NCBI GenBank assembly: GCA_910583965.1
Contig: CAJUAE010000011.1
Coordinates: 29,196 to 55,883, forward strand
Source: an uncultured Lachnospiraceae bacterium
GTDB lineage: Bacteria; Bacillota; Clostridia; Lachnospirales; Lachnospiraceae
DNA length: 26,688 nucleotides
Reading direction: 5' to 3'
The translations under genes were made by a program, and so were the position numbers. Position 1 is the first letter of the stretch; every line of letters starts with the position of its first letter. Positions 1-6,962 of the stretch are shown one piece after another. Below the pieces are notes generated by a model. That model was given only the letters and a program-made list of their open reading frames with translations. It searched no databases and was not told the origin of the DNA.

Positions 1-60
1 GCTTTAGCAGGCGTACAAATCAGGATGGTGAAATTTTAATTTCACGCTAACTCCCTATCC
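1..60 (-). repeat. Family B structured repeat, edge copy
   Basis: On the minus strand this contains a hairpin, GTGAAATT-aa-AATTTCAC, followed by CCTGATTTGTACGCC and a small GCT-aa-AGC stem at the window edge. The same layout occurs twice in tandem at about 13141-13260, where the shared core is GGGCGTACTAATCAGAAT on the plus strand (here AGGCGTACAAATCAGGAT, 9-26). The hairpin arms differ between copies but still pair. It lies just downstream of the gene at 66-527 and may continue beyond the window. Confidence 0.6.
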
Positions 61-65
61 TTTCT

Positions 66-527
66 TCAAAGCATATCTTCTTGTTTTTTGAGTATACGAA
101 TGGAATCCATTATATACGCAAAAATATGTAGATATTCTTTTCTCTTGCTCTCCATACACTGAATTGTCACAATCAGTTCTTGACTCCTATAACTGCCAAG
201 TAAAAAAATATTATAAAAACAATATCCTGTTACATGAGATAAATACTGCAATTCTCCAAATACGTTTCTATTGATTGTTCGTTTAGACATCTGCTTACAG
301 ACAAACTGATTAACCTCCTTGCAGAACCGCTTATAATATTCATTCAATCTGCCATCCAAACTTTCATTTGTCAGATCTTCGCCTCCCCGCGCAACATTGA
401 TAACTGTCCGCTTATCCTTTGACAGCCAACTATTCTGCGACGGAAGAAATGATTCTGACCGTTCTATATCTGAAGGAATCATAATTTCAACTCCATCATT
501 AAAAAGACGATATTTTTCGTAAAGCAT
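66..527 (-). CDS. Hypothetical protein, 153 aa
   Basis: Uncharacterised soluble protein; I do not recognise the family. There is no signal peptide or membrane segment. It opens with a short beta-like stretch (LFNDGVEIMIPSDIE), has a central charged helical part and ends in a helix (IMDSIRILKKQ). This outline recalls small PsbP/DcrB-like folds, but that is only an impression. The ATG at 527 has a weak ribosome site (AAAGGG about 12 bases upstream), and no better internal start is seen. A TTGCAT-17-TAATCT promoter-like pair lies just upstream, overlapping the end of a family A repeat. Codon use looks ordinary. That it is a real gene is fairly likely; its function is unknown. Confidence 0.65.
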   Translation of the reverse strand: MLYEKYRLFNDGVEIMIPSDIERSESFLPSQNSWLSKDKRTVINVARGGEDLTNESLDGRLNEYYKRFCKEVNQFVCKQMSKRTINRNVFGELQYLSHVTGYCFYNIFLLGSYRSQELIVTIQCMESKRKEYLHIFAYIMDSIRILKKQEDML

Positions 528-575
528 TCTAAGATAAAACCCTTTCTAATGTAGATTATTTTTCTGCATGGGCAT

Positions 576-659
576 ATGCAATCGAATAGGGAAAATTGCT
601 TCCCCTACTCGCACGCTGGATACCCGTCAGCTTCTGCTGTATAACTCCTTTCCGCGTCC
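576..659 (-). repeat. Family A structured repeat, copy 1
   Basis: The 56-base core (576-631) matches 662-717 at 49 of 56 positions, and all seven differences are transitions. On the minus strand it forms CAGC-agaa-GCTG (639-628), a GCTG/CAGC stem, and a 3' hairpin of GAGTAGGG with CCCTATTC that includes a G-U pair. The 5' part (GGACGCGGAAA, from 659) is shared with the copy near 15193-15200 and pairs only partly with GGGTATCC (625-618). Confidence 0.7.
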
Positions 660-661
660 TT

Positions 662-769
662 ATGTAATCGAGTAGGGAAGATTGCTTCCCCTACTCGTGC
701 GCCGGACACCCGTCAGCGAACCGATAAATCGGTTTGATGACAAATTTCACTTGGATGCCCGTGTACATA
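662..769 (-). repeat. Family A structured repeat, copy 2
   Basis: Minus strand order: TATGTACACGG (from 769); outer stem GGGCATCC (760-753) pairing with GGGTGTCC (711-704) through six Watson-Crick and two G-U pairs; apical perfect hairpin AACCGAT-tt-ATCGGTT (734-719); then a 3' hairpin CGAGTAGGG/CCCTACTCG with loop AAGCAATCTT plus one unpaired G. It starts a few bases beyond the guaB terminator. Confidence 0.7.
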
Positions 770-775
770 AAAGGA

Positions 776-802
776 AACGCTGTCACCTCCTGTGACAGCG
801 TT
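776..802 (-). terminator. Rho-independent terminator of guaB
   Basis: AACGCTGTCAC and GTGACAGCGTT form a perfect 11-base-pair stem with a 5-base loop, starting 11 bases past the guaB stop. On the minus strand it is followed by the T-rich run TTCCTTTTA. Confidence 0.85.
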
Positions 803-813
803 CATTGCGAAAA

Positions 814-2268
814 TTATTCTTCGACACTGTAGTTTGGTGCCTCTTTTGTAATATGAATATCATGCGGATGACTCTCTCGGAGTGCCGCAGCAGAAATCTT
901 TACAAATTTACCATTTGTTTTCAGTTCTTCGATTGTGCTTGTACCGCAGTAGCCCATGCCTGACCGCAAACCTCCCATCAACTGAAATACTGTATCTTCT
1001 ACATTTCCCTTGTAGGCAACTCGGCCTTCTACTCCTTCTGGAACAAGCTTCTTAGCATCTGACTGGAAGTAACGGTCTTTACTTCCGTTCTCCATCGCAG
1101 CAATGGAACCCATACCTCTATATACCTTATATTTTCTTCCCTGGAACAGTTCAAAAGTACCTGGGCTTTCCTCACATCCAGCAAAAATACTTCCCATCAT
1201 GCAGACATTACCACCTGCTGCAATTGCCTTAGTCATATCCCCAGAATACTTAATACCGCCATCCGCAATAATTGGAATGCCATATTCTTTTGCAACTGCA
1301 TAGGAATCCATAATCGCTGTAATTTGAGGTACACCAATTCCCGCAACAATACGCGTTGTACAGATAGATCCTGGTCCAATGCCGACTTTGACAGCATCTG
1401 CGCCTGCCTCAATCAGCGCTCTTGCACCATCTCCTGTCGCAACATTTCCAGCAATCACTTGCAACTCTGGATAACTCTCCTTAATCATTCTCAGACACCG
1501 CAACACATTTTCCGAATGACCATGTGCACTGTCAAGCACAATCACGTCCACTTTCGACGCGACAAGTGCCTCTACACGCTCAAGTACATTGGCCGTAATA
1601 CCAACACCTGCCCCACATAACAACCTTCCTTGTTCATCCTTCGCCGCAAGTGGATATTTGATTGTTTTCTCTATATCTTTAATTGTGATAAGTCCTTTGA
1701 GATTAAAATGATCGTCTACAATTGGAAGCTTCTCTTTTCTCGCGTCGGCAAGAACTTGCTTCGCTTCCTCAAGCGTAATCCCTTCCTTCGCTGTAATCAG
1801 ACCTTCTGAAGTCATGGATTCTTTGATTTTCTTAGAATAATCTGTCTCGAATTTTAAATCGCGATTTGTGATAATACCGACAAGCTTCCTACCTTCTGTG
1901 ATTGGCACACCAGAAATGCGAAACTTTGCCATCAAGGCATCTGCATCTCCAATTGTATGTTCTGGAGTCAGTGAAAATGGATCTGTAATCACACCATTTT
2001 CAGAACGTTTTACTTTGTCCACTTCCTCCGCCTGTGCTTCTATAGACATGTTTTTGTGGATAATACCAATTCCCCCCTGCCTGGCCATGGCAATCGCCAT
2101 CCTATGTTCCGTAACTGTATCCATCCCTGCACTCATCATAGGAATGTTCAGTTTAATCTTTTTGGTCAGCCATGTTGTCAAATCAACCTCATTGGGAATC
2201 ACCTGTGAATAGCTTGGTACTAAGAGAACATCATCAAAAGTAATGCCTTCGCCGATTATCTGCCCCAT
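814..2268 (-). CDS. guaB: Inosine-5'-monophosphate dehydrogenase
   Basis: Cytosolic enzyme that oxidises IMP to XMP with NAD+, the first step from IMP towards GMP. At 484 residues it has the usual bacterial length. The N-terminal barrel part has the FDDVLLVPSYS signature. A CBS-domain pair follows at about 95-205 (SGVPITEGRKLVGIITNRDL, then LPIVDDHFNLKGLITIKDIE). The catalytic loop GIGPGSICTTR places the active-site Cys at 303, and the flap YRGMGSIAAM is present. The ATG at 2268 has an AGGAGG ribosome site. It has its own consensus promoter, a structured leader and a strong terminator, so it is probably transcribed alone. Nothing in the protein looks unusual. Confidence 0.98.
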   Translation of the reverse strand: MGQIIGEGITFDDVLLVPSYSQVIPNEVDLTTWLTKKIKLNIPMMSAGMDTVTEHRMAIAMARQGGIGIIHKNMSIEAQAEEVDKVKRSENGVITDPFSLTPEHTIGDADALMAKFRISGVPITEGRKLVGIITNRDLKFETDYSKKIKESMTSEGLITAKEGITLEEAKQVLADARKEKLPIVDDHFNLKGLITIKDIEKTIKYPLAAKDEQGRLLCGAGVGITANVLERVEALVASKVDVIVLDSAHGHSENVLRCLRMIKESYPELQVIAGNVATGDGARALIEAGADAVKVGIGPGSICTTRIVAGIGVPQITAIMDSYAVAKEYGIPIIADGGIKYSGDMTKAIAAGGNVCMMGSIFAGCEESPGTFELFQGRKYKVYRGMGSIAAMENGSKDRYFQSDAKKLVPEGVEGRVAYKGNVEDTVFQLMGGLRSGMGYCGTSTIEELKTNGKFVKISAAALRESHPHDIHITKEAPNYSVEE

Positions 2269-2284
2269 CTTTCTTCCTCCTGTG

Positions 2285-2336
2285 AAAATAGCATGTGCTG
2301 ACGCACATGCGGTATGGTTTACGCTGCTGCTATTTT
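2285..2336 (-). promoter_or_regulatory. Structured 5' leader of guaB
   Basis: The short leader between promoter and start codon holds a perfect hairpin GCATGTGC-gtca-GCACATGC (2310-2291). It also holds a long-range 9-base pairing, AAAATAGCA (2336-2328) with TGCTATTTT (2293-2285), whose last three pairs compete with the hairpin. The 3' arm ends a few bases before the ribosome site. No purine-riboswitch consensus is recognisable. A role in regulating guaB is inferred only from structure and position. Confidence 0.5.
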
Positions 2337-2351
2337 AAAAATATTTTCCCA

Positions 2352-2380
2352 ATTATACTAAAGCAAGCGCAGGTTGTCAA
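2352..2380 (-). promoter_or_regulatory. Consensus promoter of guaB
   Basis: On the minus strand TTGACA (2380-2375) and TATAAT (2357-2352) are exactly 17 bases apart, a perfect housekeeping-sigma match. It sits immediately after the stop of the upstream gene and gives a leader of about 75 bases. Confidence 0.9.
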
Positions 2381-2383
2381 GCA

Positions 2384-2884
2384 TTAATCCATAAAAACCT
2401 TTCTTGGCGCAATCCCTTTGATTGTCTTTGCAAAATCCTCTGTCAGATTCATCAAAAATTTTTGATTTCCTTCATAAAATACCCAGTAAAGCTTCTGGTC
2501 AGGTAAGTCATGACCTGCACTTAAATCAGTCACTTTCGTTTGACGGTTCCTGTAAGAATCCAGTTGATGTGACTTTTCTGGCGCTATAATCTCAACCTTG
2601 TTCACATCAATCGTCAACAATTTTTTTCGTCTTGTCTTTGCCATAATCTTGTCCACTGAAATTTCTTTATCCAAGTATAGATACTCATACTCAATATCCG
2701 TCCACTGAAATATAAAATAGTCAAGTACCCCAAGTGCAATCACTGCAATAAAAAAAACAATATTCACAGTAAGAAGCATTAAAAGTCCGGCAAAAATTGT
2801 TGGAATTACACATCCTATTCTAATTAGGATCTCTTTCGCTCCTCTTTCTTTTTTCACTAATAGTTCTTTGTAGCTTTCGTTCAT
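2384..2884 (-). CDS. DUF6106-like membrane protein
   Basis: Uncharacterised 166-residue protein. After a short charged N-terminus it has two adjacent membrane segments (about 19-37 and 41-58), then a soluble part of about 100 residues, probably cytosolic, beginning YEYLYLDKEISVDKI. This layout resembles a family I know as DUF6106, common in Lachnospiraceae; that assignment is from memory. The ATG at 2884 has a good ribosome site (AAGGAAGGT). It has its own promoter. The guaB promoter begins right after its stop, so the genes are neighbours but need not be one transcript. No enzymatic motif is visible. Confidence 0.8.
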   Translation of the reverse strand: MNESYKELLVKKERGAKEILIRIGCVIPTIFAGLLMLLTVNIVFFIAVIALGVLDYFIFQWTDIEYEYLYLDKEISVDKIMAKTRRKKLLTIDVNKVEIIAPEKSHQLDSYRNRQTKVTDLSAGHDLPDQKLYWVFYEGNQKFLMNLTEDFAKTIKGIAPRKVFMD

Positions 2885-2936
2885 AATGTAATACCTTCCT
2901 TAATTTTAATAATCAATTACTAACCTATATTTTTTA

Positions 2937-2965
2937 ATGATACCTTATATCATAGAACAATTCAA
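2937..2965 (-). promoter_or_regulatory. Probable promoter of the DUF6106-like gene
   Basis: On the minus strand TTGAAT (2965-2960) and TATCAT (2942-2937) are separated by 17 bases, about 50 bases upstream of the start codon. Confidence 0.5.
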
Positions 2966-3114
2966 TGTAATATGCAAGGTTTAGAAAAAATTTATAGCAT
3001 CTTGATTGACATTTGCCAGTATTTGCATATATCATATTCTCTATAATTTTCTCTACTTACAATTTCATCAAATTCCACCTGTGTAGTTGTAATTTGATAA
3101 AACTCTTGTAAGGA

Positions 3115-3197
3115 ATTTATTTGTTACAATTAATGCACATAAAATGCCAAAAAGCAGGCATTTTATGTGCTGCTATAACACCATATAACAAATAAAT
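3115..3197. repeat. Nested perfect inverted repeat
   Basis: The non-coding stretch 2885-3256 contains two perfect inverted repeats, one inside the other. The outer arms are ATTTATTTGTTA (3115-3126) and TAACAAATAAAT (3186-3197). The inner arms are GCACATAAAATGCC (3135-3148) and GGCATTTTATGTGC (3157-3170) with an 8-base loop. No T-run follows on either strand, so it is not a standard terminator. It lies just upstream of a TATAAT (3219-3224) preceding the gene at 3257, so it could be an operator or a small palindromic element. A smaller inverted repeat (ATCAAATT 3067-3074, AATTTGAT 3091-3098) lies before it. Confidence 0.75.
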
Positions 3198-3256
3198 GGT
3201 ATTGGGAAAAATAATATTTATAATGCAAATTTTCTTAGAAACATGGAGGTACTATT

Positions 3257-3961
3257 ATGAAAGTTTACAATAAAAATCGGGATCAAAACAACTCAATGCA
3301 CGATGAAATTCGGGAACAAAATGCCAAGCTAAAAGATGCTCCATTTAAAGACAAACTCGCATACTTCAAAGAATACTACCTAAAAACGGTTATCCTTGTC
3401 GCAGTCGTTGTCATCTTTTTGGGGCATCTTGTATATACTATGATTTCAGCCCCTACCGACACTGCATTTGCCGCATTTTTCTATAATGATTTTGGGGATT
3501 CCTCCAGCACAGAATTAATTGATGGTTTTGTCGCATATCAAAATATTGATACCAAAAAACATAGTGCCTATATTGATATGACAATGGACTACTTTCTAGA
3601 TAGTGCCACCCAAGAAACCTATATGGCACTCCAAAAGTCAATGGCAGTCATAGCGACAGGCGAATTAGATATAATCGTGGGAGACACAAGCACAATCGAC
3701 TACTTCTCAAAAGGAGAATGTTTTCATGACATCACAGAAGTCCTTCCCGAAGATCTACTCGCCTTGTTTGAAGACAAACTATACTATGCCAAATTTGGTG
3801 AAAGCGAGGAACTAATTCCCGTAGGAATTTATGTGACAGACGCACCAAAGTTGTATCAATATTACGGCTATGCAGGTGTGGAACCTATTTTAAGCTTTGT
3901 CATCAATTCAAACAGCATTGACAATGCAATTTCCTTTTTAAGATATCTATATATAGAGTAA
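3257..3961 (+). CDS. Membrane-anchored hypothetical protein
   Basis: 234 residues, not recognised. The N-terminus (1-42) is charged and hydrophilic, with KLKDAPFKDKLAYFKEYY just before a single membrane segment at about 43-62. The rest (about 65-234) should lie outside the cell. That part includes ELDIIVGDTSTIDYFSKGECF, a pattern loosely like substrate-binding proteins, but there is no lipobox and no adjacent transporter. The start ATG has a strong site (ATGGAGG, 8 bases upstream). TATAAT at 3219-3224 is a likely -10 without a clear -35, and the nested palindrome covers the place where the -35 would be. It ends inside a two-way terminator shared with the convergent kinase-like gene. Confidence 0.75.
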   Translation: MKVYNKNRDQNNSMHDEIREQNAKLKDAPFKDKLAYFKEYYLKTVILVAVVVIFLGHLVYTMISAPTDTAFAAFFYNDFGDSSSTELIDGFVAYQNIDTKKHSAYIDMTMDYFLDSATQETYMALQKSMAVIATGELDIIVGDTSTIDYFSKGECFHDITEVLPEDLLALFEDKLYYAKFGESEELIPVGIYVTDAPKLYQYYGYAGVEPILSFVINSNSIDNAISFLRYLYIE

Positions 3962-3999
3962 AAAGGATTAGGGAAGACTTTATCTTCCCTAATCCTTTT
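3961..3999. terminator. Bidirectional terminator between convergent genes
   Basis: AAAAGGATTAGGGAAGA (3961-3977) and its exact complement (3983-3999) form a 17-base-pair stem with a 5-base loop, A-rich on one side and T-rich on the other, so it works on both strands. The stop codons of both flanking genes (3959-3961 and 3999-4001) touch its ends. Confidence 0.92.
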
Positions 4000-4910
4000 T
4001 ACATCCAAATCAATTTTTTCCACTGTTCAATCTGTTCCTCTGTCATAAATCCATTGGATGTTCCCACAAAACCTATCTTATAAGAAGCAAACAACAGTGC
4101 GTTTTTAATCGCATCCTTTGCATCTTTCGTTTTTGTATAATAATGCAAAAATGAGGAGAACAACGCATTTCCAGCACCGACAGTATTTACAATCTCATTG
4201 GTTTTTACTGGTTTATACTCAAGAAAACTGTTGTCCTCCTTGGTATAGAGAATAACACCTCGGTCTCCAATTCCCATAATAATAATCTCTGGATTATACT
4301 TTTCCCTACATTCCTGAACACAGTCATAATGATCACACTCCAAATCATCATCACTGATATAGAGAATATCTGCCGCTGATAGAAAATCTTCCTTATTGGC
4401 AATCTTTTCTGCTCTCATGCTACGCACATTTAAAGCCAATGGTTTATGGTACTTTTTCGCAAGTCCAATAATCGGCCGGCAAAAATTACAATTGGAAATA
4501 AGCACCATATCCTTATCCTGTATCTGACGTTCAAGCAAATCAAAGTCATAGTCCACATGTCGACTGTCCTTCACGTCCTCAAAAGTCTGTTTTTTCCCCC
4601 TACAATAGAGTATAACTGATGTAGGCATACCATCCAGCATTGGCAATACATAGTCTGTACTCATATTCACATCATTTGTTTTAAGAAAAGCATCAATCTG
4701 ACTTTTAGACATGGATCTTGCCACCATACTCATAAAATCAACTTCATTTCCAAGCCACCGAAGTGCCATCGCCTCGTTAAACCCTGCTCCTCCCATACCA
4801 GTATTCACCAAATCTGGTATACTCTCAAACTGCTTATAGGGTACTGGCAAAGCCTCAACTTTTACAATTGTTTCCATCTGTACAAATCCTGCTACCATGA
4901 ACTTACTCAT
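3999..4910 (-). CDS. PfkB-family carbohydrate kinase homologue, catalytic Asp replaced
   Basis: 303 residues of ribokinase/PfkB type. Family members phosphorylate sugars or nucleosides with ATP in the cytosol. The first signature is present (GGAGFNEAMALRWLG). The second, normally DTxGAGDxF, reads NTVGAGNALFSSF: residue 242 is Asn and the catalytic-base position 248 is Asn (codon AAT, plus-strand 4167-4169). It may therefore be inactive, weakly active or a binding protein. The start at 4910 is preferred over the longer frame from 4961 because AGGAGGT lies 6 bases upstream. It is convergent with the membrane protein and shares its terminator. The true substrate cannot be told. Confidence 0.88.
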   Translation of the reverse strand: MSKFMVAGFVQMETIVKVEALPVPYKQFESIPDLVNTGMGGAGFNEAMALRWLGNEVDFMSMVARSMSKSQIDAFLKTNDVNMSTDYVLPMLDGMPTSVILYCRGKKQTFEDVKDSRHVDYDFDLLERQIQDKDMVLISNCNFCRPIIGLAKKYHKPLALNVRSMRAEKIANKEDFLSAADILYISDDDLECDHYDCVQECREKYNPEIIIMGIGDRGVILYTKEDNSFLEYKPVKTNEIVNTVGAGNALFSSFLHYYTKTKDAKDAIKNALLFASYKIGFVGTSNGFMTEEQIEQWKKLIWM

Positions 4911-5105
4911 AATCTTACCTCCTATTTTAAATTCCGCATCATCCTTCCCCATACCACGCAAGTAAAATTATTCGAGACTGCAAAAACACATCTAAAATAA
5001 TACTATTTTATAAAATACCTTCGGAAAGTTATACTTAATTTTACCATACTTTTTTCACAATTACATACCTCTTTTTTATTTTTGTTTGAATTTTCTCAAA
5101 AAACT

Positions 5106-5147
5106 TGTTAAACTGTAGCACTACTTTCTAGGATATGTTAAACTGTA
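5106..5147 (+). promoter_or_regulatory. Direct-repeat operator candidate
   Basis: TGTTAAACTGTA occurs at 5106-5117 and 5136-5147, exactly 30 bases apart (about three helical turns). The second copy runs into a palindrome, CTGTATACAG (5143-5152). The first overlaps a possible -10 (TAAACT at 5109-5114, 17 bases after TTGAAT at 5086-5091). The arrangement suits a repressor site ahead of the gene at 5220. The regulator is unknown. Confidence 0.45.
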
Positions 5148-5219
5148 TACAGAAACATTAAACATATCTTTGCTCTTATAGTCCTACCAAAGAGAATTGC
5201 TAATAAAGGAGAACATAAA

Positions 5220-5981
5220 ATGAAGGAACAACTTTATACTATTCCCTTAAACGATGCCTTTACTGCAAATGATGAATGCCCTTTCTGTTATATCGAACAG
5301 AAACTTGAACAAGATCTACTTGACTTCACGCTTGGATCAGGTTCCTCCTACATGGAGAGTGATATTCGAGACCTGACAGATAAGGAAGGCTTCTGTCGCT
5401 ACCATTTTCTAAAAATGTATCAGTATGGAAATACTCTTGGAAATGCATGGATACTAAAGACTCATTTTAAAAAGATCAATGAAGAATTTTCTGGCGAAGT
5501 CAAAAAATTTAAACCTGCAAAGGTTTCTTTTATGGATCGTCTAAAACGCTCCAAAGAACTCAACAACACTATGACCTCATGGGTGTATGAAAAACAACGT
5601 TCCTGTTATATCTGTCATCAGTATGAGGATACTTATGCACGTTATCTCGACACTTTTTTCTATATGTATAAAAAAGATACTGATTTTGTGAAAAAACTAG
5701 AAAACAGCAAAGGATTCTGTCTTGTCCATTTTGGTGATTTGTGTCAGAGTGCTGTGGAAAAGCTAAATCAAAAACAGTGTGATGACTTTTTTGCAACTGT
5801 TTTTCCTCTGATGGAACAAAATCTAAGCCGCCTTGAAGAAGATGTCAGTTGGATGGTCGAAAAGTTTGATTACCGAAATGCAGACGCTGACTGGAAAAAT
5901 TCTAAAGATGCCATACAGCGTGGTATGCAAAAATTAAAGGGCGGATACCCTGCCGCCCCCATCTATCAACAGAAAAAATAA
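5220..5981 (+). CDS. DUF6062-like protein with duplicated Cys/His modules
   Basis: 253-residue cytosolic protein of a family I recall as DUF6062, function unknown. It contains two matching modules: CPFC at 20-23 followed by GFCRYH with C59 and H62, and CYIC at 129-132 followed by GFCLVH with C167 and H170. The gap from the second CxxC cysteine to the next Cys is 36 and 35 residues. This looks like an internal duplication in which each half could hold one metal ion. There is no signal peptide or membrane segment. The ATG follows AAAGGAG. The gene is divergent from the PfkB homologue and convergent with tetR. Such proteins are sometimes labelled as transporter components; nothing here supports that. 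Confidence 0.85.
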   Translation: MKEQLYTIPLNDAFTANDECPFCYIEQKLEQDLLDFTLGSGSSYMESDIRDLTDKEGFCRYHFLKMYQYGNTLGNAWILKTHFKKINEEFSGEVKKFKPAKVSFMDRLKRSKELNNTMTSWVYEKQRSCYICHQYEDTYARYLDTFFYMYKKDTDFVKKLENSKGFCLVHFGDLCQSAVEKLNQKQCDDFFATVFPLMEQNLSRLEEDVSWMVEKFDYRNADADWKNSKDAIQRGMQKLKGGYPAAPIYQQKK

Positions 5982-5992
5982 AAAGTTAATCG

Positions 5993-6030
5993 GAAAAATA
6001 AATCATTTAAAATGCCTTAATTATTTTCCT
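5993..6030. terminator. Possible AT-rich terminator
   Basis: GGAAAAATAA (5993-6002) pairs with TTATTTTCC (6022-6030) with one bulge, around an inner CATTT-a-AAATG. It lies between convergent genes. The stem is weak and there is no clear T-run. Confidence 0.3.
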
Positions 6031-6049
6031 ATAGACTTTAAAGAATTAC

Positions 6050-6655
6050 TCAAGCGAGATCAAGTGTCATATCTCTTACCAGTTCAATATATGCCTTGAT
6101 CTCCTTGAAAATCGCTTCCGCTCCTGCTGCTTCTGCAGTTCTCTCTCGTATGATACCACTGATTGTATAGTCTAACATTTTCTTGATACAATCTCGCTTT
6201 GCTTTATCAGGAACAATTTCAATCTCTGCAAAATTGAGATAATCGCTCATCCGTTTCTCATAATTTTGTCTGGATTGTGCAGTCTTTGCAACGATTTCCT
6301 GTTGTGATTCCTGTGCTGCCTTCTCCAAAAAAATAGTAAGATATGGATAGCTCCTCCCTACTTTTGCCTTTGTCTTAGCAATCTGCATTATTAGTTCAAA
6401 GTAGTCCTTTTCTCTATCATTTACAATTGTAGAAAGTTCCAATAACATATATTTGACACAGTAGTCGTACACAAAAATATAGATGCCCTCCTTAGATCCA
6501 AAATAATGAAACCAGAGTCCTTTGCTAACTCCGACTGCCTTGACCATGTCATCTGTACTGGCATGTTTATATCCATTTTTTGCAAACACTTCTATAGCAC
6601 CATTAATCATACGATCTTGTTTTTCTCTTGCAAGGTCAAAAAATTTTTCGTTCAT
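6050..6655 (-). CDS. TetR-family transcriptional regulator
   Basis: 201-residue one-component regulator. A DNA-binding domain covers about 10-58: the segment DRMINGAIEVFAKNGYKHAS, then DDMVKAVGVSKGLWFHYFGS containing the recognition helix, and SKEGIYIFV starting the linker helix. The C-terminal helical ligand domain is divergent and gives no clue to the effector. The start at 6655 is chosen because GGAGG precedes it; the frame stays open to 6790, but that extension has no TetR features. The divergent lipoprotein at 6963 is the natural candidate target, besides autoregulation. A CTTC-tc-GAAG palindrome near 6682-6691 lies in its own leader and could be an operator. Confidence 0.92.
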   Translation of the reverse strand: MNEKFFDLAREKQDRMINGAIEVFAKNGYKHASTDDMVKAVGVSKGLWFHYFGSKEGIYIFVYDYCVKYMLLELSTIVNDREKDYFELIMQIAKTKAKVGRSYPYLTIFLEKAAQESQQEIVAKTAQSRQNYEKRMSDYLNFAEIEIVPDKAKRDCIKKMLDYTISGIIRERTAEAAGAEAIFKEIKAYIELVRDMTLDLA

Positions 6656-6719
6656 TTGTCCCTCCATTTTATAGTATAGCTTCTCGAAGTCTGTGTGGCA
6701 CCTTTGATTTCTTATTTTT

Positions 6720-6748
6720 ATACTACCATACTTCTTATAAGGAATCAA
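6720..6748 (-). promoter_or_regulatory. Probable tetR promoter
   Basis: On the minus strand TTGATT (6748-6743) and TAGTAT (6725-6720) are 17 bases apart, about 65 bases upstream of the chosen start. It lies in the 307-base divergent gap 6656-6962, where I see no gene. Confidence 0.5.
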
Positions 6749-6905
6749 TAAAACAAATTTGATCCGAAATATACAACCATTATAATTCACACCCTCGCCC
6801 CTTTATAATGATTTGGTGTATATTACAATATTTTTTGATGTACTGCTGGCTCCGACACTATGCAGCAAATACATAATGCGAAAGGGAAAGGTAACATGCA
6901 ACCTT

Positions 6906-6936
6906 TTGCAATTTTTTCCTTCTATTAATATATAAT
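6906..6936 (+). promoter_or_regulatory. Possible promoter of the lipoprotein gene
   Basis: TATAAT at 6931-6936 is clear. The best -35, TTGCAA (6906-6911), is 19 bases away. A short inverted repeat AAAGGT/ACCTTT (around 6885-6905) overlaps the -35 region and could be a regulator site. Confidence 0.4.
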
Positions 6937-6962
6937 AAAATACCAGAAAGGAATCCATTAAT

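Noticed and set aside
576..717. CRISPR-like repeats
   Set aside because: There are only two 56-base imperfect copies with a 30-base gap, strong internal structure, and no cas genes.
2269..2351. Purine riboswitch upstream of guaB
   Set aside because: The leader is too short and lacks the conserved junction and loop sequences, although it is structured.
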